This document shows positions 11,314 to 19,621 of a stretch of DNA of 64,000 nucleotides, piece by piece. The position numbers and the translations under genes were made by a program. The number at the start of each line of letters is the position of its first letter. Positions within the stretch are counted from its first letter, which is position 1. Under the pieces are notes generated by a model. It was not told where the DNA came from. It worked only from the letters and a program-made list of their open reading frames with translations, and made no database searches. The stretch is from Sphingomonas sp. HMP6. Its GTDB lineage: Bacteria; Pseudomonadota; Alphaproteobacteria; Sphingomonadales; Sphingomonadaceae. The stretch lies in contig NZ_AP022672.1 of the NCBI RefSeq assembly GCF_013374095.1, positions 1,859,501 to 1,923,500 on the forward strand, given 5' to 3'.

Positions 11314-11390
11314 CGAAACGGGTGTTGGTGAGCGCCACCGTCAATTGATAGACATCCGCGGCTGGGCCCCGGCCTTCGCCGGGGTGGTGA
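11282..11390. repeat. Palindromic repeat, type B
   Basis: Arms TCACCACCCCGGCGAAGGCC and its complement at the right end are separated by about 50 nt; each arm is a hairpin (CCGGCGAAGGCCGG-like). It overlaps the 3' end of mtnC by 32 nt and supplies its stop codon, ending 11 nt before mtnA. Confidence 0.93.
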
Positions 11391-11401
11391 GAAGGTAGTA
11401 A

Positions 11402-12433
11402 ATGATCCTCGAAGGCATCCACCAACGTTCGATCAAGCGCACCGCCGATGGCGCGGGCGCGTGCATTCTCGATCAGCGCGAACTGCCCTGGGCGGTGAAG
11501 TGGGTCGAACTCCGCTCCGCCCGCGAGGCCGAAGTCGCGATCCGCGAGATGTGGACGCGTGGCGCGCCGCTGATCGGGGCGACCGCCGCCTACGGGCTGG
11601 CGATGGCGCTGACTGAGGATACGTCGGATGCCGCGCTCGATGCGGCGTACACGCTGCTGCTCGATGCGCGGCCCACGGCGGTGAATCTGAAATGGGCGCT
11701 CGACATTGTGGTGGAGGCGGTCCGTCCCCTTCCCCATTCCGAGCGCGCGCCCGCCGCCTTCGCGCGCGCCGATGCGATTTGCGACGAGGATGTCGCGCTC
11801 AATCGTGCGATAGGCGAGCACGGCCTCGGCCTGCTCCGCGACCTGCATGCACAGCACCCCGGACGTCCGCTCAACATCCTGACGCATTGCAATGCCGGGT
11901 GGCTGGCGACGGTCGATTACGGCACTGCGACCGCGCCGATCTACCTCGCGCACGATGCCGGGATTTCGGTGCATGTGTGGGTCGATGAGACGCGTCCGCG
12001 CAACCAGGGCGCGCTGCTGACGGCGTTCGAACTGGCCGGGCACGGCGTGCCGCACACCGTCATCACCGACAATGCGGGCGGGCATCTGATGATGACGGGC
12101 CAAGTCGACGCGGTGATCGTCGGCACCGACCGCGTGACCGCGAACGGCGATGTCTGCAACAAGATCGGCACCTATTTGAAAGCGCTGGCGGCGAAGGACA
12201 ATGCCGTGCCGTTCTACGTCGCCTTGCCCTATACGACCTTCGATCCCAATACCGCGACTGGCGCCGACGTGCCGATCGAGGAACGGTCTGGCGAGGAAGT
12301 GACCTGGGTCGCGGGCGAAGGCGGACGGATTCGGGTCACCGCGTCGAGCGCCGCCAACCCCGCCTTCGACGTAACCCCGGCGCGGTTGGTGACGGGATAT
12401 CTGACCGAGCGCGGTCTGGTCGCCACGGTATGA
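11402..12433 (+). CDS. mtnA: S-methyl-5-thioribose-1-phosphate isomerase
   Basis: Converts methylthioribose-1-phosphate to methylthioribulose-1-phosphate, feeding MtnB. The 343-residue product keeps the family blocks RGAPLIGATAAYG (53-65), the catalytic cysteine C163 in NILTHCNAGWLATV and the catalytic aspartate D243 in VIVGTDRVTANGD. It is the fourth gene of the mtn cluster, after a palindrome; its stop overlaps the start of the GT39-like gene by 4 nt. Confidence 0.95.
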   Translation: MILEGIHQRSIKRTADGAGACILDQRELPWAVKWVELRSAREAEVAIREMWTRGAPLIGATAAYGLAMALTEDTSDAALDAAYTLLLDARPTAVNLKWALDIVVEAVRPLPHSERAPAAFARADAICDEDVALNRAIGEHGLGLLRDLHAQHPGRPLNILTHCNAGWLATVDYGTATAPIYLAHDAGISVHVWVDETRPRNQGALLTAFELAGHGVPHTVITDNAGGHLMMTGQVDAVIVGTDRVTANGDVCNKIGTYLKALAAKDNAVPFYVALPYTTFDPNTATGADVPIEERSGEEVTWVAGEGGRIRVTASSAANPAFDVTPARLVTGYLTERGLVATV

Positions 12434-13722
12434 GCATTGCCGGGCGCTTCGCGGCACTCTCCACCGGTTCACGCTTCCGCTGGGCGATCGCCGGGATCGT
12501 GCTGTTCGCTTTCGTGCTCCGCGTCGGCGCGCGCGCAGCCGGCGGTGCCGCCGGTTTCTGGGCCAACAGCTATTATCTGTTCTTCACGCTCGCGCAGCAG
12601 CTTGCGAGCGGCCACGGGTACGCCTTTCCCGGTTTCGCGCCCACCGCGTTTCGCGTGCCCTTTTATCCTATCTTCATCGCGGCGGTGACACAGGGGCGGC
12701 AGGATTTCTGGGCCTTGCTGATCGCGCAGGCTTTGGTGTCGGCGGGGACCGTGGCGTGCGTTGCGTGGCTCGCACAGCTTTGGTTCGGGCGCGCGGTGGC
12801 GATCGTCGCAGCGGGGATCGCGGCGCTTTATCCGTATTATCTGTGGCACGACACCGCGCTGCAGGAGACGGGACTGTTCACTTTCCTCGCCACGCTGGCG
12901 ATGGCATTGGTCGTAGCGACGCAGCGGCGGCGTGGGTTCGTCGTCGCCTTGCTGACGGGGCTGATGCTGGGGCTCGCAATCCTGACACGCGCGACCTTGA
13001 TGCCGTTCGCGGTGTTTGCGGTTGTTTGGCTCATCCTGCCAGACGGCGCGGGAACCGCGCTGCGGCGGCGCGCGCTGACGGCGGCCCTGTGTTTCCTTGC
13101 GCTTGGCGCGACGCTGTCGCCCTGGCTGATCCGCGCGCAGCAGATTACAGGGCGCTATACGCTCGGCACCGAATTCGGCGCGGCGGTGTTCGGCGGCAAT
13201 AATGCAGCGACCTTCCGCTTCTATCCGCGCCAGAGCATCGATCTCAGCCGTCACGCCGGCTTTCGCGCGCTGACCCCGGCGGACCGCATGCAATTGCGGC
13301 CGTTGCGCGGGAACGAAGCGGCGGTGAGCGACTGGTATCTGCAACGCGGCCTGACCTACATCGTCGCCGATCCGGGCCGTTTCGTCGTTGGCGCGATCCG
13401 CAAAAATCTCGCTGCGTTCGGCGTATTGCCGAGTCCGCGGCATGACTGGAAAACCGACGGATTGGTGGCGCTGGCCTATGGTCCAATGCTGCTGCTCGGC
13501 CTGGTAGGGATGTGGCGGACGCGGTGGCGGTGGCGCGAATTCCTGCCGGTCTATGCCAATTTCGTCCTGTTCGCGGGGATTACCGGCGTGCTGTGGGGGC
13601 ATTCGAGCCACCGCGCCTTCCTCGACGTCTATTTCATCATCTTCGCCGCCAGTGTGCTGGTCGCCTTTCTGCCGAAGATCAGGGCCGCCTTGCCATCCGC
13701 TCGAGCGCCGCATCCAGCGTAG
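12430..13722 (+). CDS. GT39-like integral membrane glycosyltransferase
   Basis: A 430-residue polytopic protein, about ten predicted membrane segments, with a GT-C/PMT-type layout: an N-terminal segment followed by a loop (NSYYLFFTLAQQLASGHGY), then ALYPYYLWHDTALQETG and AILTRATLMPF. GT39 enzymes transfer sugars or phosphosugars from polyprenyl carriers in the membrane; donor and acceptor here are unknown. The ATGA start overlaps the mtnA stop, so it is probably co-transcribed with methionine salvage although no functional link is evident. Its 3' end overlaps the convergent aminotransferase gene by 44 nt. Confidence 0.78.
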   Translation: MSIAGRFAALSTGSRFRWAIAGIVLFAFVLRVGARAAGGAAGFWANSYYLFFTLAQQLASGHGYAFPGFAPTAFRVPFYPIFIAAVTQGRQDFWALLIAQALVSAGTVACVAWLAQLWFGRAVAIVAAGIAALYPYYLWHDTALQETGLFTFLATLAMALVVATQRRRGFVVALLTGLMLGLAILTRATLMPFAVFAVVWLILPDGAGTALRRRALTAALCFLALGATLSPWLIRAQQITGRYTLGTEFGAAVFGGNNAATFRFYPRQSIDLSRHAGFRALTPADRMQLRPLRGNEAAVSDWYLQRGLTYIVADPGRFVVGAIRKNLAAFGVLPSPRHDWKTDGLVALAYGPMLLLGLVGMWRTRWRWREFLPVYANFVLFAGITGVLWGHSSHRAFLDVYFIIFAASVLVAFLPKIRAALPSARAPHPA

Positions 13723-14821
13723 CGTCCTGCTTGGCGAAGCACAGCCGCACGACGTTGGTGACGGCATCCTCGGCGTAGAAGGCCGAGACCGGGATCGTTG
13801 CGACGCCAGCTTCCTCGATCAGCCATTCGGCGAAGGCGACGTCGTCCATCGCGATGCCCGATGCGGCAAGATCGATGTTCAGGAAATAGGTCGCCCGGCT
13901 CGGCAGCACGGCGTAGCCAAGCTTGCTCAGCCCCGCCGCGAGCCGATCGCGCGAGCGCTGATAGTCCGCGCGCATCTCCGCAAAATAGGCCGCGTCCTTG
14001 CCCAGGCCGAACGCGGCGGCGGCTTGCAGATTGGGCGGGGTGGTGAAGGTGAGGAATTGGTGCGCCTTGGCGAGCACGCTCGAAATCGCGGGCGCAGCGC
14101 ACATCCAGCCGACTTTCCAGCCGGTGAGTGAAAAGATCTTGCCCGCCGACCCGATCTTGACGGTGCGATCGCGCATGCCGGGCAGCGTCATCAGCGAGCG
14201 GTGGATAGCGCCGTCGAACACGACATGCTCCCACACCTCGTCGCAGATCGCGATGGCGTCATGGCTCACGCAGAAATCGGCGAGCAGCACGAGTTCCGCG
14301 GGCGTGATCATCGATCCGGTCGGGTTGAGCGGCGAATTGAGGATGACCAGCCGGGTCCGATCGCTTGCCACCGCGGCAAGCGCTTCCGCTGTGATGCACC
14401 ATTCAGGCGGTTCCAGCCGCACGAGCTTCGCCACCCCCCCTGCACGCTGCACCAGCGGCAGATAGGCGTCGTAGAGCGGCTGGAACATCATCACCTCGTC
14501 GCCGGGCGAGACCAAAGCGAAGATGGCGGCAGCCAGCGCCTCGGTCGCGCCCGAGGTGACGATCACTTCGCTCGGGTCCAGATCGAGCCCCTGATGCGCG
14601 CGGTAATGATCCGCCACCGCCTGGCGCAAAGCGGGGGTCCCCGCCATCGGCGGATATTGGTTCGACTCTTCGAGCAGCGCGCGTGCGGCTTCCGCCAGCA
14701 CATCCTCCGGCCCGCGCCCGTCGGGGAAGCCCTGCCCGAGGTTGATCGCCCCGGTCGCCCGCGCGCGCGCCGACATCGCTTCGAAGATCGTGGTGCCGAG
14801 CGCGGTGTAAATTGGATTCAT
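13679..14821 (-). CDS. Class I/II pyridoxal-phosphate aminotransferase
   Basis: A fold-type I aminotransferase of 380 residues. The PLP lysine is K228 in KIGSAGKIFSLTGWKVGW; NSPLNPTGS (162-170) and AICDEVWEHV (191-200) are the usual cofactor blocks. It resembles the MtnE/YbdL-type methionine aminotransferases, and its position facing mtnBDCA suggests it aminates 2-keto-4-methylthiobutyrate to methionine, completing salvage. That assignment is inference; kynurenine or aspartate transaminase activity cannot be excluded. The start at 14821 (MNPIYTALGTTIFE) is chosen over upstream codons because similarity begins there. Confidence 0.85.
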   Translation of the reverse strand: MNPIYTALGTTIFEAMSARARATGAINLGQGFPDGRGPEDVLAEAARALLEESNQYPPMAGTPALRQAVADHYRAHQGLDLDPSEVIVTSGATEALAAAIFALVSPGDEVMMFQPLYDAYLPLVQRAGGVAKLVRLEPPEWCITAEALAAVASDRTRLVILNSPLNPTGSMITPAELVLLADFCVSHDAIAICDEVWEHVVFDGAIHRSLMTLPGMRDRTVKIGSAGKIFSLTGWKVGWMCAAPAISSVLAKAHQFLTFTTPPNLQAAAAFGLGKDAAYFAEMRADYQRSRDRLAAGLSKLGYAVLPSRATYFLNIDLAASGIAMDDVAFAEWLIEEAGVATIPVSAFYAEDAVTNVVRLCFAKQDATLDAALERMARRP

Positions 14822-14898
14822 CGTGTAGCGCCCGGGGAAAGCTGATCTCGCCCCGTGCCGTATCACACCGAACTCTATGCGTCAGGCCTTCCCCGCGC

Positions 14899-16716
14899 TC
14901 AATTGCCCCGCATCGCGCGGCTGAGCTCGGCATTGGTCGGTTCGTGCTCCGGTTCCGCGACGAGCGTTGCGGTCGCCATCGCCGCGACCTTCATCGCGCC
15001 GGGAGCCGGCCCGTCGAGGAAGCGATACAGCAGCCGCCGCGAATCCGCGGTCATGTCGCGCACCACCGGCATATAGCGGAACAGCTCGAAATTCACCGGA
15101 TCGGTCAATGTCTTGAGCATCGGTCCATAAGCATGGACTTGCGCCGGATCGTCGAGCCGCAGCCAATTGTCCATGCACGGTGCCATCGCGTACCAATTGA
15201 TCAGCACCGCATTGTAGACGTTCGCCCAGGTCGCGGGCGCCTGGTCGAGTCCGTTATCGGGCAGCGTGCGCGCGTACATATAGGTGGTGACTTGCGGGTC
15301 GATCCCGCCGACCGGCACCACTGCGTCCGCGCCTGGCACGAACACGAAGCCGTTGACCTGCCCTTGGCTGCCGATCACGTCGAACGAGACCTGGCCGTTG
15401 GCATCGGTCTGGCTGACCGAGGTGACCGTCACGCTCGACGCCGACGCCGCGATCGTCACCGGAACCCCTGCCCCCACGGGAACACCGCGCGCATAGACTT
15501 GCGCCACCGCAGTCGCGGTGTCGCCCTGATCGAGATAGAGGTTGGGGACGAGCGGAATCGCGCGCAGTGCGGCTTCGGTGGCGAGCACGGTCCCGTTACT
15601 CTGGCGCAGGCACAGATCGGCATCGGCGGCGATTTTCGCAGCGGCAGGATCGAGCTTAAGCGTCACCAGCCCCGACGCACTTTCGTACGCGGCCTGATCG
15701 TAATCGGCATAGGTCAGGCTGCCGAGCGTGGCGAGATCCTTGCCGTCGGAATCGAGCGCGACCACGTCGATCGACCCGAGATCCTGCTTGGTCAGCGCCT
15801 GATCGACTTCGCTGACGCTGTTGCCCAGATCGAGCGTCAGCGTGTCGCCGTCGATCCGCGCGAAGGCCGTGCCGAACGCGGTCGCCCCTTCGCTCGACAA
15901 CAAGGCGCGGTCGCCCGGCTCGTGGATCGGCTCGCCCTTGCGCCACAACCCGACCACGCCGACCACATCGCTACGCGCGGGATTGGGCTGGAACCCGCCG
16001 CCGCGCAATTTGGACTGCAGCGCCGCCGCGCTCGCGGCCTGACGCTGCTTCTGTCTGACCGGATCGCTGGCGTCGCCAAGCGTCGGATCGTCATAATAGA
16101 CCGTGAAATAGGAATTCCACCGCACCGTCAGGCCGAGCACGTCGGGATCCTCGATCGCCGTGGCGAGCGCCTGAAGCGCTGGCGAATCGAACGCGTCGAT
16201 CTGCAGCCCGTCAGTCTTGGCGAAGGCGGTCTGCCAGATGACCGACGCCACGCCTGCGATCATCCGATTGGCCCCGTTGCGGCGGAAATTGATGTAGCGC
16301 GCGGTGAAGCGCGTGGTGCGCGGCGCATAGATCCGGCATCCCCCGGCGATCCCCAGGCTCAGCGTGTCGAAAAACAGCTGCGAACTGAATGCGCCATACG
16401 GCTCGCAATCGACCAGCATGCCTTGAAACCCAACGGGCGCGCCGACGAACGGATCGACGGTGGCGACGCCACCGCCGGTATCGACGCCACTGATCTGCGT
16501 GTCGAAAAAGCTCGATCGGTGCGTGCCGCCGGGGTTCCAATTGCCATTCTCGACCGCGGTAATCGCCTCATCGCGAAAGCCTTGCGCGGTTTCGGCCGGG
16601 ATCTGCGCCCAGGAGGCGGTCGCCTCGTCATACATCGTGCTGTAATTGTTGGTGGTGATCGGGTCCCACGCCACCTTGCCACGGAACAGGATGTGCGGGG
16701 TTTCGAGCACACTCAC
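14899..16716 (-). CDS. VioB N-terminal-half-like protein
   Basis: The 605-residue product starts at GTG 16716, overlapping the stop of the ferritin-like gene (GTGA). No signal peptide or membrane segment. By recollection it matches the N-terminal two thirds of VioB (the iminophenylpyruvate dimer synthase of violacein synthesis): start VLETPHILFRGKVAWD, middle DVLGLTVRWNSYF and VVGVVGLWRKGEPIHEPG, NLYLDQGDTATAVAQVYARG, and a late block LRLDDPAQVHAYG / DMTADSRRLLYRFLDGPAPG. It also contains an Ig-like stretch with SVSQTDANGQVSFDV. Together with the next gene it appears to form a VioB cut in two. Function unknown; violacein synthesis itself is unlikely because vioA, C, D and E are not nearby. 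Confidence 0.7.
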   Translation of the reverse strand: MSVLETPHILFRGKVAWDPITTNNYSTMYDEATASWAQIPAETAQGFRDEAITAVENGNWNPGGTHRSSFFDTQISGVDTGGGVATVDPFVGAPVGFQGMLVDCEPYGAFSSQLFFDTLSLGIAGGCRIYAPRTTRFTARYINFRRNGANRMIAGVASVIWQTAFAKTDGLQIDAFDSPALQALATAIEDPDVLGLTVRWNSYFTVYYDDPTLGDASDPVRQKQRQAASAAALQSKLRGGGFQPNPARSDVVGVVGLWRKGEPIHEPGDRALLSSEGATAFGTAFARIDGDTLTLDLGNSVSEVDQALTKQDLGSIDVVALDSDGKDLATLGSLTYADYDQAAYESASGLVTLKLDPAAAKIAADADLCLRQSNGTVLATEAALRAIPLVPNLYLDQGDTATAVAQVYARGVPVGAGVPVTIAASASSVTVTSVSQTDANGQVSFDVIGSQGQVNGFVFVPGADAVVPVGGIDPQVTTYMYARTLPDNGLDQAPATWANVYNAVLINWYAMAPCMDNWLRLDDPAQVHAYGPMLKTLTDPVNFELFRYMPVVRDMTADSRRLLYRFLDGPAPGAMKVAAMATATLVAEPEHEPTNAELSRAMRGN

Positions 16717-17744
16717 AGCACTGCTCCTTCCGTGGTGGGTTTGTAGAGGAAGGTCGGGCCGGAAACCTTGGTCGGATCGGCAAGCGGGCTGCGGAACGCA
16801 ACCAGCATCGCCATGCGCAGATCGAACATCGCCTGCGCCGCATTGCCCATCCGCCCCGGCTCGCCCGAAATCGCGCGCTGCAATTCATCGACCATCTCCG
16901 CATAAGCGGCATCGCACGCGGCCTGTGCCGCCTGCGCCTCGGGCGGATCGTTGGAGAAATCATGCTCGCCGGGATCGGAGATCGCCGGATACACCGCGTC
17001 CCAATCCACGCCGAGCGGCTCGGGGCCCCAAGTATAGCCCGTCTCGGTCCCCGGTGCCTTAGTCAGCACGCGATCATAGAACACTTCGCCGAAGCGATAG
17101 AAATGCGCGATGTCGTTTTGGAAATCGAGCGGATTGTCGGGCGCGCCTTCACCTTCGGAAATGATCTGCGTGATCGCCAGATTGGCATCGGCATAGCTGT
17201 TCACCGCGAAAATCTGTCCGGCGAAGAACTGGCTGTCGGTGATCTGGTTGCGATCGACATGCCATGCAGCAGGGGGCAGAGTGGCGAGATAGGCGTCGAG
17301 CATGGTGTAGAATTGCCCGATCGTCATCGCCTGCGGCCCGGCGGCGAGCGACGCCTTGAGCACCGGAAAGTCGGGCACCTTCTCGGGTTCCTCGATCTTC
17401 ATCGCCTGCTGCATCGCATCGCGCGACAAAGGCAGCAGGTGAATATCGAGCGGTGTGCCGTGCGGGCCGATATCGCCGGGCAGCGGACCGGGATAGGTCG
17501 GCGGGGTGAGTTTGGGCGCCCCCCCCAGCGCATTCAAAATGTTGCAGGCCAGGCACATGTGGACCATTTCCTGCAGCATCACCGACCGGATACGCGCGCC
17601 CGCCGCCGGGTTCTTGCCCGGCGGGATCGAGAAGAGCGCATAGAGATAGGGCGGCAGCGTGCCGAACTCGACGCCGATCGCGGTCTGGAGCAGATCGTAC
17701 GCATCCTGCAGCGTTTCGAGCGGCCTGGCCTGCAGTCGGATCAT
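16713..17744 (-). CDS. Ferritin-like domain protein, VioB C-terminal-half-like
   Basis: A 343-residue protein with a four-helix ferritin-like domain of the VioB type. Putative metal ligands are E26 (AIGVEFGTLPPYLYALFSI, 22-40), E59 and H62 (MLQEMVHMCLACNILNALGG). In VioB, StaD and RebD this domain belongs to enzymes that couple two imine-derived molecules. The start at 17744 follows GGGGGA and fits the domain; an upstream extension of 48 codons looks non-coding. It is the promoter-proximal gene of the pair and overlaps the 605-residue partner. Substrate unknown. Confidence 0.78.
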   Translation of the reverse strand: MIRLQARPLETLQDAYDLLQTAIGVEFGTLPPYLYALFSIPPGKNPAAGARIRSVMLQEMVHMCLACNILNALGGAPKLTPPTYPGPLPGDIGPHGTPLDIHLLPLSRDAMQQAMKIEEPEKVPDFPVLKASLAAGPQAMTIGQFYTMLDAYLATLPPAAWHVDRNQITDSQFFAGQIFAVNSYADANLAITQIISEGEGAPDNPLDFQNDIAHFYRFGEVFYDRVLTKAPGTETGYTWGPEPLGVDWDAVYPAISDPGEHDFSNDPPEAQAAQAACDAAYAEMVDELQRAISGEPGRMGNAAQAMFDLRMAMLVAFRSPLADPTKVSGPTFLYKPTTEGAVL

Positions 17745-17805
17745 AGCGCATCCCCCCGATGTCTTTCCGACAAGAAAGCACTCTTTGACGATTCGTGGAA
17801 GCAAA

Positions 17806-17833
17806 AATCCGGTCGGATTGGAGTAAATTCCAA
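17806..17833. promoter_or_regulatory. Two overlapping inverted repeats, candidate operator
   Basis: Upstream of the ferritin-like gene lie AATCCG-GT-CGGATT (17806-17819) and TTGGA-GTAAAT-TCCAA (17818-17833), both perfect short palindromes sharing two bases. The 106-nt gap is AT-richer than its surroundings, as expected for a promoter. No regulator is identified. Confidence 0.4.
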
Positions 17834-17850
17834 GTAACACACGGCTTGGC

Positions 17851-19521
17851 TCAGCGTAAAAGGCTCCAGACCTGTTGCGCCCGAACATCGAGGCGACATA
17901 TTTTAGTCAGCCCATGCCGCACCGCATAGACGGCGATACGCGAATCGTAGTCGAGGGCGGCGGGATCGGCAAAATTCCAGTCGGGTGGGTTGAAGGTCGA
18001 AAAACCGTTGATCGTGGGCAAGCGCCAATGTTCGGCCAGCAACATTGCATCGACATTATGCGGATACAGCGCGATATGCTCGGCATTGATATAGGGCGGC
18101 TCGTTCCGCCGCGCGGTGACGACGAAGAAACTGGCGCAGTCCTTCGGCGGGGCCGGGATCGACCATAAGGCCGCACCGTCGAGACTACGGCTGACTTGCA
18201 CCGGCACGTCGCTGCCGAATTGCTCGGCGATCAGCAGTGCGAGCGCGCCCGCCAGCATGATTGGTCGCCGCTTGCTCCAATCCATCGCCCGCCTGCGCCA
18301 CGCCCCGACGACCAGCAGCAGCACCGGCAGAATCAGGAACAACTGGAACCGCAGCACGACGCGCATCCCCTTCGCGCCCGGCACAAGGTCATACACCAGC
18401 GACCAGGCGGAAACGCTGCCGATCCGGATCGTCAGCAGCCAGCACAGCAGGATCGCCGCCGCAAAGGCACGAAAGGCCGGATCGACCGGCGCGCCACCGA
18501 GCGCGCGCCGCCGGACGATCGCCTGCCACAATGCGGCTACCCCGAGCGTGAACAGCAGCAACGGGAGCCCGGTATTATGTTCGCCCTCCGTCATCGCATC
18601 GCCGAGCGACCGGATCAGCCAGCCCCAAACGTAGTTGGACGTCCCGACATTGATCGGATCGAGCGGCCGGACGAGGTAATGCAGCACCGCCTGATACATC
18701 TGTCCGCCAGTCTCGCGGGCCTTGGGCAGATAGACGGTCAGGAACGGGATGACTGCGATCGCGAAGACGATGCCGCCGACCTCGAGCACCAGATGGTGCC
18801 GCACGATCACCCGCAGCAGCGCGATCGGCCGCCACCGCCCGCCCGTCACCGCCCAACACACCGCGAACACCGCGCCAAAGAAGATCGTGAACCACGCCAT
18901 GTAGAAAGCGGTGAACAGCCACGCCGCCAGCAGCAGCGCGAGACCCGCCGCGGCCGCGCACGCCGCCATACGCCGCCCTTCCCGCTCGGCCCGCGGAATC
19001 GCCACCGCCAGCAGCAGCGCCACCGGCAACAGCGCGATGCTCTGCAATTGCGCATGGCCCGCCTGCACCATCAGGCCATTGGCGTTGGTGAAGAGGAACG
19101 CGACGAGCAGTCCCGCGCCACGCCCCCAGCGCAGCGACCGCGCGACCAGCAGATAGGCCGCGAAGAAACCGATCGTCTTGAACGTCGCGATGTTGAGCGT
19201 GTCCGCCAGGAACGGATCAGCGAGCAGCCGCCAGAACGCATAGACCAGGCCGTACAGGAAATAGCCGTCATTATACCCCAGCGTCGCGGGATAGGGGTGG
19301 AAGTAGTTGGTAACGTTCCATGTCGACGCGCCCGCCAGCACGTTGCGCCAATGCTCCAGAATGCTGATCTCGATGATTCCGTCCGCGCGGTCGCTGAACC
19401 CGCGATCGAAGCCACTGGCGATCACCTTGCGGAAAAACAGCGACACGGCGACGACATAGGTCAGCGCAACGAGCACAAGGCCACGCCACACTGGTTTTGA
19501 CGGTGCCCCCTCAACGCTCAT
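17851..19521 (-). CDS. Polytopic membrane protein, GT-C-like, function unknown
   Basis: A 556-residue protein with about eleven hydrophobic segments between residues 12 and 440 and a soluble C-terminal tail of about 115 residues. The first periplasmic loop contains DRGFSDRADGIIEISILEHW and NYFHPYPATLGYNDGY, a layout common in GT-C glycosyltransferases and YfhO-like proteins (acidic pair after the first membrane helix). No confident family name. The start at 19521 is chosen because upstream codons overlap the divergent gene and lack hydrophobic pattern. It is on the same strand as the VioB-like pair, 106 nt upstream of it. Confidence 0.72.
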   Translation of the reverse strand: MSVEGAPSKPVWRGLVLVALTYVVAVSLFFRKVIASGFDRGFSDRADGIIEISILEHWRNVLAGASTWNVTNYFHPYPATLGYNDGYFLYGLVYAFWRLLADPFLADTLNIATFKTIGFFAAYLLVARSLRWGRGAGLLVAFLFTNANGLMVQAGHAQLQSIALLPVALLLAVAIPRAEREGRRMAACAAAAGLALLLAAWLFTAFYMAWFTIFFGAVFAVCWAVTGGRWRPIALLRVIVRHHLVLEVGGIVFAIAVIPFLTVYLPKARETGGQMYQAVLHYLVRPLDPINVGTSNYVWGWLIRSLGDAMTEGEHNTGLPLLLFTLGVAALWQAIVRRRALGGAPVDPAFRAFAAAILLCWLLTIRIGSVSAWSLVYDLVPGAKGMRVVLRFQLFLILPVLLLVVGAWRRRAMDWSKRRPIMLAGALALLIAEQFGSDVPVQVSRSLDGAALWSIPAPPKDCASFFVVTARRNEPPYINAEHIALYPHNVDAMLLAEHWRLPTINGFSTFNPPDWNFADPAALDYDSRIAVYAVRHGLTKICRLDVRAQQVWSLLR

Positions 19522-19621
19522 GCCCGAAGCCCTAGTGACGCCAACGCCATCGCGCAAAAACTTGATCACACGGCCGACCGGCGTTGCGCCCGATCGATCG
19601 CTGCGGCAACACCGCGTAACG

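Noticed and set aside
14812..16746. A 644-codon open frame on the plus strand across the VioB-like gene
   Set aside because: The translation is arginine- and histidine-rich without motifs; the minus-strand frame has coherent similarity and a coupled start.
14899..17744. A violacein biosynthesis cluster
   Set aside because: Only VioB-like halves are present; no tryptophan oxidase (VioA), VioC, VioD or VioE gene is in the neighbourhood.
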